A stretch of DNA of 64,000 nucleotides from Cucumis sativus. Lineage: Eukaryota > Streptophyta > Magnoliopsida > Cucurbitales > Cucurbitaceae. The DNA lies in assembly GCF_000004075.3 (NCBI RefSeq), contig NC_026658.2, forward strand, positions 18,588,075 to 18,652,074. The letters are read 5' to 3'. The position numbers were made by a program, and so were the translations under genes. Positions 22,669-35,220 of this stretch are shown piece by piece. Position 1 is the stretch's first letter. Each line of letters opens with the position of its first letter. The notes under the pieces were generated by a model. It searched no databases and was not told the origin of the DNA. It worked only from the letters and a program-made list of their open reading frames with translations.

Positions 22669-25600
22669 CTTCATTTCAATGTTGTTTATGGACTTGAATG
22701 GTCAAATATTTCTAGAAATTATTTACATTGAAATCCATATAGGAAGCGCGCTTTGCGAGCCATTGAGCGTCCATCAATTGGAAGGCTACACAGAAGAGGT
22801 TATCAAATGCCATCTCGTCATGCTCTAAAAGTTCTAAGAAACGAATCCCTGCAAATGAACTTGGCTTCCCTGCAACAAAATATTACTTCAATCGTTTATT
22901 ACGGATTCAAGATTCTCTCAAGAATGTTTGAATGACAGACAGCGTAAGCAGTTTTTATATTCGTAAATGTCCAAACTAGGTTACGCTCACTTCGACTAAT
23001 CTCAAGGGGCAACCTACGTAATCCTATGAGTGTCGAGTAAAGATGACCACTATAAATTGAATCCATGATGTTGAACTCATACCCTTTTATCAAAGTTATG
23101 TTTGAGCATCAATTTTTTTTTTTTTTTTTTTTTGTTTGTTAGAAACAACTTTCTTTGGGGAAAAGATAAAAGGAAACAAGGTCATGAAAAACAAAAAACA
23201 AACTCACAGAAACTCACTAAAGAAAGGGGGTTCCGACATGGTAAATTGATATGCTAATAGAAAAATTAGAAAATGTCTTCGTGATCGGTGTCGAAAGAAA
23301 AACATGAAAACTCAAAAAGAAGCCAAACATCCATCTTACCTGATTGGAGATCTAACATTTGCACCAACATAAACGAAATGTTAATACCAGCAACAGCAAA
23401 CGGATATTCCCACTCAGCTCTCTTACCATCCTTCTTATACAACAATCTGCGGAATGACTCCTGTAAAGGAATCCAACCAACTATTTACATTGAATAATCA
23501 CCGACGATATATTATCAATGTAGCCAAAAAGGAAAGAGATAATATCACTTGGAGATCTAATTAGAACTATTCGCAAAGCTGGACCGACTTGCATGCTCAC
23601 ATCCAAAACAAGACAAAATTAGTGCATCTAGCAGTACACATTCAGCAAGTCCTGAATAATTTAAGCCAAGTAAAAGTAGCAGCAATCACAATAGGAGGGA
23701 CGATAAATAGCATACTTTTCACTACTTTTAACTACTTTTTAACCCCAAAGCTTCATAAATCCTCACTGAAATGACTTAAGAAAACATAATGCTTCTCAAT
23801 ATCGCGCTTTTAACCACTAGTGAAGTAATTCAATTCCGTGGTTTTCAATCTGAATCTTATACGGCATTTGTGTTTCCATACAAACAAAGATAATTACATT
23901 TATTACTATATGTCAGATCAAAGAATCAGGTATAGAACATAAGAGAAAAGATAGAGCACCAAGCAAAAGAAGAGAAAATATTAAAACATAGGAAAAGGAA
24001 ACAAACCGGATATGTCTGGGCAAAGAAGATAAGATTTTCCAGTGAAACAAATCCACCACCTCTACAAAAAAGTATAGAAGACTACTAAATATTAACAGAA
24101 GGGGATGAAACAAACGAAGCATCATTTCAAAAGATCAAAGATTGTACTCACCTAAAATCTGTTGAAGGATCAGTACCTTGCCAACCCATGTCCTTCCAGA
24201 GCTCAGATTTAGGAGGTGGAAGCTCTCTGTCTGGATATGCCAACCTCCATAACCTTTTCAGAGCATCCTACAACGCATGGATTCATTTATTTTTCCATCC
24301 CAGAAATGGAGTGAATAGCCAAATTCCTGTTACACATTCTTCATTGTATTTTTAATATTTTTTATATTCAAAGTGTCCAGACCACCTTACACGCACCTCA
24401 ATTAATGTCACCGACTAATCTCACGGGATAACCAATTATATTAGTCGAGGTTTCTAATCATCCATTTGATCGTATAGAACACTGAAGGTACAGGGGGGTG
24501 TTATACAAATCAAGGAGATGTCTACACAAGTCACTAGGTCTAACATCCAGAAAGAAGGAAGAGTATGTTCTGAAGTACCTTTACGTCTTCAACAACTAGA
24601 AACACAATCCCTATTCCGAATCCTTATGTTTGCCTACAATTTTGAAGCAAATTTCGATAGATTTTTTCTTTAAAAAAAAACAAACTGTTAGGTGCTATAT
24701 CAAAACTTTTGATATAAACACTTCACCCTTAATCTCTTGTAGAAAAATAGATTACATCACTAAATACTCTCTATTACCTTCAATTCACACAAATTCTCTT
24801 CTTAAGCTTCCATCACATAAATCCTCCCTCCAATTATTCTCTACACTTTCTCGTTAGCTTCTTGTTAAATTACAATCAACCCAAAAGTTAAAGTTCATAG
24901 GTTACGATAAATTTAATTAAATACACACTTCCACATTCCCCTCACTTGTGGGCTTGCAAATTATAGGAAGCTCAAACAAGCAGACAAACTAATTGGAAAG
25001 AAAATGATAATGACATTATAGGAATTTGAACAAAGAACCCTTCCGCCCTCATGATATCTAAAATATCAAGAGAATACTAATTTAATTTCTTGTTCACAAG
25101 GATGGACGAGTTTCTTAAGGAGAAGAAAATCCACAGAATTACAGATACGGAAACTCTGACAAATAAATACAAATTACTGCTATAATATAGTAAATATAAA
25201 AGATTTTGCCAACATGAACATTAGCTTAACTTGCACAAAATAGGCATCTTCGTCAATGAGGTTAGATGTTTGAATCACCCACCTTACATATTATGTTAAA
25301 CTCAACAATATATATGCATGCATACATACATAGAAAATACATACAATTGTTAATTAACTCAACATTTTATGTTTTTCTAGTGTGCGTTTAGTATTTTATG
25401 TTAAACTTATATGTCCTAAAATAATGACAGAAAACATTGTATTTGTAAGGTGTCCATGTCCTAGTTTTCTATTGTTTATTTATCTATTATTTTTTTAAAA
25501 AAAATTGGTGTATTGCCGTTTTGTATCATATCCGTGTCCATGTCCCAGGTCTATGATCGCCGTCTTAGAGGAAAAATATATTGACACACACAAAAAAAGC

Positions 25601-28600
25601 ACCCAAACGGCACTGGAGGATAAACCTTTGGAGCTGTTTGTTGAGAGAATTTGGAGTCTATGGATTTGGAATAGAGATGGCCTAGCTCAACTAGAAGAGG
25701 TACTTTCTCATTCTCCATTCACGGGTTACAGTTTTGTGGTAGAATAACTTCTTATGCAATTTTGTGGGGCATTTGGCTTGAGAATTTAAGATGGATAATA
25801 TAATTTTAAAAGGGGTGGGGAGATCGGGCGAGGAAGTTAGGGAGGTGGTGGGTTTAACGCCTCTTGTGCGTATGGTCAATGGGCCTTTTTGTAATTATGA
25901 TTACATTTGATCATATTCTTTTGGATTGGAGTCTTTTTCTGTAGTTAGGGTCAGGCTCCCTTTTTTGGTTGGAGCTTCATTTTTTCTTTTGTGCAACCCT
26001 GGTATATTCTTTTATTTTTCTCCAATAAAGCACTGTGGATTCTTACCAAAAACAAAAAGGGAAAAAAACCACAACAAAAGTGCCCAAGCTACCAAGTTCA
26101 ATAGAATCTTAACTTCTTCCTCAAAGATAAACCATTTAGTACCTCAAGAAGTTCCTCTCCAACCATAATTCAATAAAATTTTCATAGAATTTCATTTTTT
26201 TTTTCATCTTAATTTTTTTTCGGTATTGGAAATATGTAAAAATTGATCCTTCAAAAATAAATTCTAACTCGATAAAACACTTCTAAATTATTGGAACCAA
26301 GCAACAAAATGTTTCAATAGCAATCATCTTTTATTGAATTGATACAAAGTGCTTATACAAGTGAGAAGTTAGAACTCAATTACAACATTAATCTGTATAC
26401 GCTCATGTGATAAGTGGTCTGGGTCAAGAGAGAATAGAGCAAGGGAGTATACTTTTTTCTCTTGTATTTGCTTTGAGTGACGTAGAACGGGAGAAACATT
26501 GGCCTTATTGAATTATTTGGCTTTCTAAAATTATTTTCAATTGTTATAGAAGCAAAACCCATCAAACTTGAAGTAAACATAGCCCTAGTTCTCCTACCCT
26601 TACCAGTATATCCCCATTCTTTTCCTTAAAATGAACGTAATATGCGGTTTATTCTAAAATATAGCAAAAATAAACTAAAATATTTAAAAATATAGCAAAA
26701 TGTCACTGTCTGTCAGTGATAGACACTGATAGATGATGATGTCTATCAGGTGTCAGTCTGTAACATAGATAGCCATTAAAGTTTTATTATATTTGTAAAT
26801 AATTCAGTAGTTTTTCCATTTAAAACAATTACCTAGTAATATCATGAAATTCCATCTAACATTAGAACCTTATAACTACTACGGATCCATGATCAAATAT
26901 ATCTGATATCGGTACACATGGAATAGGTGATGTAGAACATCTCCCTTCTTTATGTAGAACATCTCCCTTCTTGATGTTTCTTGAATTTTATCCTAGAAGA
27001 GGGGTTTGAATTACCATTTTTATAGTTTTGGATTAATTACCAATTTTGTATCTTGAGTTAGTTATAACTAACTCAACTCCAAGTTAAACTAACTCAACCC
27101 CAAGTTAGTTTAACAACTCTTGTAATCTCCAGCCTATAAAAAGGCTTCTCATTTTCATTAATAAGACATAAAAAAAAGAGGCATTATACATACAGAATTC
27201 TAACTTTGCAGTCACTGCATCAATAGGCTTGCTAAGAATAACATACATTTACTGAAGACCCTTGTTCCCCACCTCTCCCAAACTCCAAGTCTAATTCTCC
27301 TCGAGACCATTTTTCCTTCTTGCATTACCTAAAGTGAACCAGTTGTTTGTCGGTCCAATGACCAACAGAAGTTATGTATGATACTGGAATGTACTTCTTT
27401 TAGGACCAGTGCATAACTTCAAGTCGGCAAGTAAGACTAACTTAGATATTGCTGGACAGCAAATTTTGGTAGGTAACTAGGAACAAACATACAAGCACAA
27501 ACATCTTTCAATAAACATACAAGCACAAACATCTTTCAATAAACATACAAGCACAGACATAAAATATTGATATGAACAGAACATAATAAAGATGAACAGA
27601 CATGTTTTCATGAGAATCATAGCTAAGTAAACTTGCACAAGAAGTGGGAATGTCCCAACTGGTTCATTCAATTATCAGCAAAAGAATTCCCTTTGTTATG
27701 AAATTTGAGAAGAATTCCATAAGTATAGCTTGCAGGAAATACTTACATTTTAAGACATCGAAAGAGAACGAGAGTAGTAACACATATATAACAAAATCCA
27801 TAGAATTTGAGATCCCATATAAAAATGTTGAAGGACTCACTTGGTGCTCAATGCGAGATCCATCAAAGGGAACTTCCAGCCTTTGCTTTAAACTCCTGAG
27901 TCTTTCTTCCTAGGAAACAGAGGGGAGATTTTTACATTTGATAACAGATACTCTACCTTAAAAATTTTGCAATATAAAAAATGAGTGTAAATCCAAACCA
28001 ATAAACACAACAAACTGACACAGCCAATGTTTGTGAGTTGATTCAATGGAAATTCCATAAGACTTTTGCAATATTAAAAAGGTTCTCTTTTTAAGCTTTC
28101 CAATTCCCAGATGTGAGCACAATCAAAACTTTATATAGAAATGGATTTATAAGACTTATTTGTAGAGGGGACCTATTGCATGGTTAAATTGAAAATTTAG
28201 TCCCATGGTTTATATCTGGAATCTAGTTCCTATGCTTTAATAAAAGACCTTCATAAATTGATGAGGATTTTATCAAACCATAGAGACTGCTTATGAAATT
28301 TTATCAAATCGTAAGGACTAAATTCTAACTTAAAAAATTACAGAAACTAAACTCTAATTTTCTCTGAATCACAGGGACCAAATTTATAATATATCCTTTT
28401 ATTGATCTTGATTAACAGAACAAACTGAATTTGAACAAGAAACATGATTCAAATTAATAACAGGACATCATAGAAAACAAATATAACCATTTTAGTAAAT
28501 CATACTCAGACCTCAGGCTAGTAAACTTCTAAACAAATAATTACTCTGATTTAATTACAATGACAATTCAGGAGAATAAGGCATCAAATCTTCATTTACC

Positions 28601-30330
28601 TGTAGAATACTAAGAGGTGGAGCCACCCTATGGTTTTGTCCATTGTGCATGGTCAAAGAAAATGGCAAAAGTCGACCAAAGAGTGCTCCAGAACCGAAGA
28701 CAATGTTTGCTACAAAAGTTAAGATAGCGTTAGCAAACAGTTGTCAACATGCCTACCATGTACCGGACTTCATTTCTCTGAGCTCACTACATCGATTCAC
28801 ATTCATTTCTATCTATTAAACCTCCTAGTTGGGACAGACAACTTCCTCGGCAGAGACAGTACTTTACAACCACATTAAAGACATTCCTTTGAGCTCCTTT
28901 TCCTCCCTTGCTTCCAATCACACCTCTACCCACTTTTTAAGATCAATTATGTCATCCTTAATGTAGGAAATTATTTATGAACTTCTCTTTTAGCTATCTC
29001 ATGGAGCAAGTTGTCTTCCCCTTTTCGTCATTATAGCTTAAACACTCTTACTAATCAATTAAGGTGTTTTTTGTAATTATCTCATGGTAGGATCATTTTT
29101 GTACCCCACTTCATCATACCAATGAATCATCACTCGTTACTTTTTCCTGTTTAAAAAAATAGTAGGTATCATCTCATTGCATCATTACTGAAAGAAATAC
29201 CATGGACTAAAACCAACTAATATAGGAACTCAATGGAAAGCCGAACACTAGCAGAAATATTTTCCAAAATTTTTAAGCTTCCTACTCTACTTCACAATCA
29301 AGCATTTCCCAGAACTAAGAGAGAACTATTTTCAATGCTTCTTATCCCTAACTAAAAAGGACAATTAGCTCACAACCCACTCAAAACAGTTGTGCAACAT
29401 AAAATTATCTGCGGAAGGAAGAAAGATCAAGCCAAGACATAGAGCCTTATTCTAGTAGTTGCTTGAACTAAAAGTGCCTAATAACAAAGAACAAGCTGTT
29501 GTAGTGTTGGCCCTCATAGACTTAAAGTAGTACATGAGCAACCACTATAACTTCGAATCTAAAATATCTAAAAACATAAATTTTACTTGATCTAGAAGAT
29601 GATGTATCCATATCCTATTGTCTAACCATATAAATAATAATATATAGCTATATCTGGTGTTCTTTAAGAAGCAAGCATCATGAATAATGAGATAATGAAG
29701 AACTATAAAAATAAGAGCATTCGTAAGAGATTGTTTGAACATAAAGACCTCCTATTTAATAAAAATAATTGAAAGTAAAAAAAATACCTTAAAGTTCATT
29801 ACAAAGCTTTCAGCCAAACTATTAGATTCCATGAGAAACTACAAATTAGTTCTACTAATCTGAATGCTCTATCTTGTATTAACAGAATCCATTCAAAGAA
29901 AATAACTGTACCTATCCACTGAGCCCATTGTGCAATCAACTGAGAAAACAGAAGTGTCCAGTGTAGCTGTTGCTTCTTCCGCTCATCGTCCCAAATCTCT
30001 TCAAGCGTGCGCACCTTTTATAAGAAAAACAACCAAGAAATCAACTGCCGAAGACTACTAAAGGAAAAAAAAATATACAGAACACAAAAACAAAAGCACC
30101 CAGGATACTTTATAAAGAACAGGATAAGAATAATTCGAAAGGGGGGAAAAAGTAAAAAGGCTATAAATTTAAAGGAATTAAGCTCTAACCTCCGAGCTCC
30201 TATCACTATACTCATGGCTGCCAAGCAGAGGCTCACTCAAACCTTCAAAGCCAGAAGTATCATATTTTTCGTTCCTTTTCCCATCAACATCACCATGGTG
30301 GAGCCTCCTCCTCAAAGTTTTTGAAGTCAT
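22513..30330 (-). CDS. ELMO/CED-12 domain-containing protein
   Basis: Nine coding exons on the minus strand: 30330-30190, 30014-29912, 28709-28600, 27909-27841, 24267-24152, 24061-24007, 23460-23340, 22869-22727, 22614-22513. All junctions are GT-AG and the frame closes exactly, giving 319 residues. Residues about 120-285 form the ELMO domain: LKRLWRLAYPDRELPPPKSE, then WKDMGWQGTDPSTDFRGGGF, then SLENLIFFA, then WEYPFAVAGINISFMLVQML, then EMAFDNLFCVAFQLMDAQWL. The C-terminus (LPAYNLLRR) is typical of the plant members. In animals, ELMO-domain proteins regulate small GTPases (Rac via DOCK, or ARL GTPase activation). The plant role is not settled. The N-terminus (1-47) is basic then acidic. The 3.6 kb intron 24268-27840 is enlarged by transposon debris. 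Confidence 0.95.
22638..22667. repeat. (GAT)n microsatellite in the last ELMO intron
   Basis: Ten perfect GAT units in a row, within the intron between the last two coding exons of the ELMO gene. Confidence 0.9.
22940..23100. repeat. Short dispersed repeat, copy 1
   Basis: Contains TTATATTCGTAAATGTCCAA, then CACTTCGACTAATCTCAAGG and ACTATAAATTGAATCCATGA. A diverged second copy is at about 24360-24475 (TTATATTCAAAGTGTCCAGA, then CACCGACTAATCTCACGGGA). Both lie in ELMO introns in the same orientation. It resembles widespread short plant repeats, possibly a SINE; the class is uncertain. Confidence 0.5.
24360..24475. repeat. Short dispersed repeat, copy 2
   Basis: Second copy of the element at 22940-23100, in the next large intron of the ELMO gene. 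Shared words are TATATTC, GTGTCCA/ATGTCCA, CGACTAATCTCA and the following CAACC/AACC. Confidence 0.5.
24880..25300. repeat. Copy of the 6785-7290 dispersed repeat, followed by a SINE-like tail
   Basis: CAACCCAAAAGTTAAAGTTC, then AATTTAATTAAATACAC, then CCCCTCACTTGTGGGCTTG and CTCAAACAAG repeat the order of words seen at 7060-7235, but with only one copy of the 65-base unit. At about 25225-25290, GAGGTTAGATGTTTGAATCACC resembles a pol III B box from a SINE. Both lie inside the ELMO 3.6 kb intron. Confidence 0.4.
25740..26060 (+). mobile_element. LINE 3'-end fragment inside an ELMO intron
   Basis: Shifted frames at 25765-26040 end in a CNY..........LLDWSLFL-like block and an A-rich tail (AAAACAAAAAGGGAAAAAAAC at about 26046), the arrangement of plant LINE 3' ends. 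It is antisense to the ELMO gene. It is heavily decayed, so the family assignment is tentative. Confidence 0.45.
26630..26830. repeat. Short repeat built on the TATCAGTGATAGAC-type palindromic word
   Basis: Two AATATAGCAAAA-type words at 26660-26700 are followed by interleaved GTCAGTGATAGACACTGATAGA and GATGTCTATCAGGTGTCAGT, so the core can fold on itself. The right side returns to AT-rich sequence with TATATTTGTAAATAATTC. This layout resembles an abundant repeat I associate with cucurbit genomes; that association is from memory. Confidence 0.5.
26990..27190 (+). repeat. Possible copia LTR fragment with a TATA motif
   Basis: Runs of GTTAGTT/AACTAACTC words are followed by TTGTAATCTCCAGCCTATAAAAAGGCTTCTC and then TCATTAATAAGACA. 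That arrangement (TATA box, short leader) is seen in many plant copia LTRs. No matching partner or pol sequence is next to it, so this is only suggestive. Confidence 0.3.
27485..27560. repeat. 28-bp tandem repeat, 2.7 copies
   Basis: The unit AAACATACAAGCACAAACAT plus CTTTCAAT is repeated exactly at 27485-27512 and 27513-27540, and a 20-base partial third copy with one change follows. It lies in the ELMO 3.6 kb intron. Confidence 0.95.
28150..28400. repeat. Dispersed non-coding repeat in an ELMO intron
   Basis: A series of related phrases: CATGGTTAAATTGAAAATTTAGTCCC, TTTATCAAACCATAGAGACTG, TTTATCAAATCGTAAGGACTAAA, AAATTACAGAAACTAAACTC and TCACAGGGACCAAATTTATAA. This 'no-longer-coding' phrase series is typical of a common plant dispersed repeat or MITE. 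Ends were not defined. Confidence 0.4.
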
Positions 30331-31586
30331 TAAATAACTTCTTATAAGAACCCTGCTACCTATAAATCCAAAACACCTTCAATACCTCATCAAACAAAGA
30401 TAAAAGAAAAAAAAACCCCAAATACCCATGATCAAGCACCAAGGTAGCATTCAAAGTCTAGTACAGAAAGAAGGAAACGAATTTCATGACTAGAACATAC
30501 AATTGAAACAGAACAAAAAGGGGAGAACGTAGAGGTAAAGTTGATACAAAAATCAAGAAGTTAGAAATCAGGGAAAGAAAGAAAGTAATATTGCCTGAAA
30601 AGTCGGGATAGAAGGAGAAAAGGAACGAATCAATCAAAAAATGGGAAGAGAAACATAAAGCGGAGAATGTTGGATAGAAAGAAATCCTCCGAAACTGCCA
30701 AATTTATACCAAATTGCGTTGCTTAACATGGGAGTGTAAGACAATTGAATTCGAAATAAATAAAGAAATGGAGATAATTGCATCGGACTCGCGCCCCAAC
30801 TTGTCCTCGAAGGAAACTGCTCTTCCTTTTGCTTCCAACTTTATTTATTTGTTTATTGTCATTACTATTATTATTTATTTTTGTTTTTTTTTACAGAAAT
30901 TATTAACTTATTATTATTATTATTGATTATTAGTTACATTTGTTTTCTTGTTTTCTTGTTTCTTATTTTTTAATCATTAGTTAAATTTGTTTTTCCAATA
31001 GCTAATAGGCGGATTCTTTTTACTTTATTTATTTTTTCCTACAGAGGTTTTAATTGCAGCTTAGCTTGTCTTACGATCCATTTGATATTCATACTAAAGC
31101 TTAATTCAACTCTTTTTTTTTTTTTTTAATGTCAAATGGGCTCAATCTCATTAGTTTTTAATTATATAGATGGTGAAGAGAGAAGGGAAGTTTTCTAATT
31201 ATGAATGTTCAAATTGTTTGAATTATTTGACTTTTTATCATTGGATGACGAATTTAGGTTTGATTGAAGTTTCCCAAAACTTTTGAGTTTAGACTTCATT
31301 TATTTTTCTTTAGAGATTGTTACTTCCTTTATTTAATAACGACAAAAATAGGGTATAAAGGAAATATTGACAATTTTTGATATCTGAAATAATCAAATTA
31401 AAATAGAAAAAGTGAATTTAATAAGAAAAAGTGAAAATTAGGATATTTAATATATATATGTATGTATGTATGTATAAAGGAAAAAGAATAAAAAATTGTT
31501 AATAAGAAACAATCAAATTAAAATTGGAAAAATGATGTTAATTTAATAAGGAAAGATACTTTTACGATTGAAATTTGGTGGTTGGA

Positions 31587-31625
<39 letters not shown>

Positions 31626-31790
31626 AAACAAAAAAATATGAGTGAGAATTAACTACTCTATTTTTGTCGATTTTTTTAATATTATTTTTTAAAATAACAT
31701 TATTAAAAAAAATTCCATAAATTTAGTAGATGTCTAAGTTTTAAATTTATTTCATTAAGGACTTAATTGTAGTCATCATAATCGAAATAA
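30331..31790. other. ELMO upstream region and AT-rich spacer
   Basis: The ELMO 5' region (30331-30720) contains purine-rich plus-strand sequence and a possible leader intron boundary near 30595 (minus strand). Beyond it are AT-rich sequence, trinucleotide TTA runs (about 30903-30930), a TATG microsatellite at about 31450-31475 and a (TA)n run at 31593-31622. No gene was seen. Confidence 0.4.
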
Positions 31791-31794
31791 CTAG

Positions 31795-32196
31795 TTTTTT
31801 ACCGTCAACAATGTTCTTAAAAGTAACTATTTCATGGTTTCGATCATATGTAAACTCTTTAACATAGGATGTCTCCACTTCCATGTCTTTACATGAACAT
31901 TCAGGATCACATCCTTTGTATTAACTATAAAACAGACCACATTTATAGTGTTTCTCAGAATAAAGCATCCAACCTTATTCATACTCTATAGACCGTTTGG
32001 GCTATATACTCGAACTTGATCCACGCTTATGTCTCTACATAAATTTTAAGTCTACACTAGATGGCCTTCAGACCTTAGTTTATTGGATTCAAGATTATAA
32101 CATTTAATTTTCACTAATAAGTTCTCAATAATCACTTTATTGAATTGAATATAATTTAAACTATAAACTACGAGTTTCAAGACATAAACTCCAACA
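31795..32196 (-). mobile_element. Copia-type LTR fragment, minus orientation
   Basis: On the minus strand it starts TGTTGGAGTTTATGTCTTGAAACTCGTAG and contains CCAATAAACTAAGG, GTAGAGACATAAGCG and GGTCTATAGAGTATG in that order. The same ordered words occur on the plus strand at 40686-41300 (start TGTTTTGATTTATGTTCTAAAACTTGTAG), so two diverged copies of one LTR family are present in opposite orientation. No coding region is attached here. Confidence 0.6.
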
Positions 32197-32279
32197 CGTT
32201 TAAGTTCTATAATTTTTCTTTGCCCCATAATGATAACTTCAATGATATAAATAATTATGCAAGGTTAAGCTTTATTTGT

Positions 32280-35220
32280 TACTTAGGCGTCCAACTTGTT
32301 ACAGAAACCTACTTAGGAAATATTTCTTAAAAAAATTATTTCAATAGGCGAGCAACCTTTAACTCAGACCTCTTTTGTAAGATTTTTCTAAGTAAAATCT
32401 TATCATTCACTTTTAAGCTATGAGGACCTTGTTGCATTTTAAATGTGGGGGTGTGTGAGGTCCAAGCTAAAACTTTAAAAAATTTTGAAATCCTATCAAG
32501 GCGTTTTAAATAAGGTGTTTTAACAAAAGTTAAAACGTTGTAAAAAATAAAGTAAATTGAAAAATTCTTTTTATTCCAATTCAATTGAATAAAACTCCAA
32601 TGTTGTTGCCTCTCACCCAAAAATAAAGAAGCAAAGCTTCAAAAATCTTAGAGTAAAAGTTAAAAAGTGGCGACAAGAGTTGTAGTTATGGAGATGAATG
32701 TATTCATAGAATACCAATAATTTTCCACTCAATGCCCAACTCAAATTAATTAATAGTAAAATTTTCTTCGTGAAAAGGGAACCAATTTTTTTAAAAAATT
32801 TCAGCCATTTCTTAAAATTGAAAAGAAGATTTTTTGGAAATAATGTACAAGGTTATTTTGAGATTTAAGCTTGCATTGTTCTGAACCTGAAAATATTTTT
32901 ATAGTGGAGAGTATGCGATAAAAGTGGAACCTAGTCGCAAATGAAACTAAATCACATCATGAGAAGTTTAGTGGATTCGAGTAGGAAGGTAGGGCTTAGG
33001 CATGGAGCCTTGCTTGAGGACAAAACATTGTTTTAAATTTGGGGGTGTGATAACTTGTAAAAACACAACTTATTATGGCCTTTTGCGTAAAATGGAGTTA
33101 AAACATGAGATAAAGTGTCCGAATGCATAACTTTTAGGGCAAAATCATAATATCAAAAGAATGCACCTTACATAAGTCTTAATGACATCTGATTAACTAT
33201 GTTTTTATGTGTTTTCCACACAGGATGGCATAAAGAAGAAATGAAGTGAGGATCGCGCACTAACTCAGTGAGAAGAATACTGGAAATTTACGAGTCGTTG
33301 GGCAAGATGTCGACACATCATTATGCGATATGATTTGCTAAAAGACAAGAGTGGTAGTGGAGCTGATGTGACAAGAAATGATTACTTTCTGCATTGACAT
33401 TATTTATAGACAAGGACAATTGTGCAAGGTAGGTAAGGACAGACGTACAACATGAGCATTTAATTTCTCACATAAAGTGAGCCTGTAAAAGAAGTCTAAC
33501 TCCACTATGAAGAATCATCATACAAAGGAGGTCATCCCTACAGGAAGCCGACAAGGACAAGTTTTAGAGTTCTTCACCATTTATTGTAGTTTTTCTTCCT
33601 TCATTCTTTCTCTAGTTAGCATATGAGTGAGAGCTTATAGAGAGAAGTTCCCCTACCATTTTCCCTAACTTGTAAACGAGCCAAGGGATGCATGAGAGTT
33701 CATTTTGCGACTCGACTCGTATCTGTTCTTTCCATTTTTGTATTTTATGGTGTATTGTATGAATGTTCTTCATTTATGGTCGAAAGGCCGACATTTATAA
33801 ATACAATGTATTTTTATCCATTGTCTCTCTTCCATTTCTTCTCTATTAATCTTGTTGATGAGTTTTAAGTAGTTTAAGTTTATGTTTTGTACTTGATAAG
33901 GATTCTTTTAGTTATAAGTCTCATCATGCCTAGTTGAGCTTAGCTCAATCGCTTGGCCAACATTGGTGGCCAACTGCTCGAGAGAGTAAGTATCAAGGAC
34001 ATAGCTAAACATGCACAAAAGGGAGCTTGGAAACAAACTTCATTTTGGCATTGTGACTCCAGCCATTTGTGTCCCAAAAGAAGAACAAGTGTGGTATTTA
34101 GGCGCTGAGAGGCTGCTTGTCTTAAATAGAGAGTCAAATGTGATGCTTCTAAGTGAGGGAGCTTAGATGTATATGCTTGGTTTCTCTTTACCATTTGTGT
34201 CTCGAAAGGAGAACAAGTGTAGTGTTTAGGCGTCAAAAAGTGGCTCGCCTTAAATATAAGATGGTCGAGTGATCTACATCGCATCAAGAACATGTCGCAC
34301 AACATAGATCGCCTAGAATACTAAGATATTCCTTCATCCCTCTTAATGCAGATTAGTTCGCACATTTCGTAATCTTTCCCTTTCATCCCCTTTACAGAAT
34401 CCTCTGTGTAAATAAATAAATTAGTATAGTTTTATACTTATACTACATAGAATTTGTATACCGCTTGGTTAAGAAGTAAGCATTATAATTAAGCTTTGAT
34501 AGGAATTTGTTGTGTTCGACCCTGACTTACCCAAGAAACCTTTCGCTTCAAGCATGAGAAAAACTTGTATTAAACGTTAATCATGCATGAAGCAACACAT
34601 AGGTAGGAGATGCACCTTTTATCTCATAATCGTAGCCTAGACGCTTATATTAGTCCATAAGTAGAGCCTTTCATGATAAATATTTACGAATTAATAACGA
34701 ACAAGCAAGGAGATGTTCTGAAGAAGCGATGAATGAAGACAATTTATAATAAAGACAAAACTAAAAGCAACCTCACTCTAAAATTTCTCAGGACAAAAAG
34801 CAAAAAGAAGTTAGTGTTAAGACAATATTTGATTTACTTTTTATAGCTTAGCTCTCCTATTATTTCACAACTTATTCATTAAAATTATCATTTTATAAGA
34901 GATAATGATCTAGAAATTTCAACGACTCTAACGCAATGAAAATCGCTTAATTTGGCGCTAAAACGAGCGAAAACAGGCTAAAACATTATGAAGGACATTT
35001 GTAATTTTCTAGAAGTTAGGTGCCTCCCCTAGTGGTGCGATGTCGAAGCACGGGGTCAAAAAGGTAGTAGCTGTCAATGAAGCAACATCTTGGCACCCGA
35101 ATCATTTATGGTCAAGCGTTGTAGCGTTATGAACTTTGATGAAAAAAATAATGCATACGCTTTTTGCCTGCCAGCCGACCTAAATAACTTACTTAAGCCC
35201 ATTTTTGCCTTATAAACTTA
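32280..35220 (+). mobile_element. Degraded Ty3/gypsy 3' region and LTR (Athila/Tat-like)
   Basis: Two polypurine-tract-like phrases are present: TTTTAAATGTGGGGGTGTG at about 32436 and TTTTAAATTTGGGGGTGTGATAAC at about 33032. The phrase CCTTGCTTGAGGACAAAACA just before the second is a common ending of the internal region of plant gypsy elements. The LTR would begin TGATAACTTG at about 33049. GTGTTCGACCCTGACTTACC at about 34513 marks its distal part and recurs on the minus strand at about 40500-40525. No intact gag or pol remains. Boundaries are approximate. Confidence 0.5.

Noticed and set aside
27485..27560. Tandem 28-bp repeats as a CRISPR-like array.
   Set aside because: The units are contiguous without spacers, and the DNA is from a plant nucleus.
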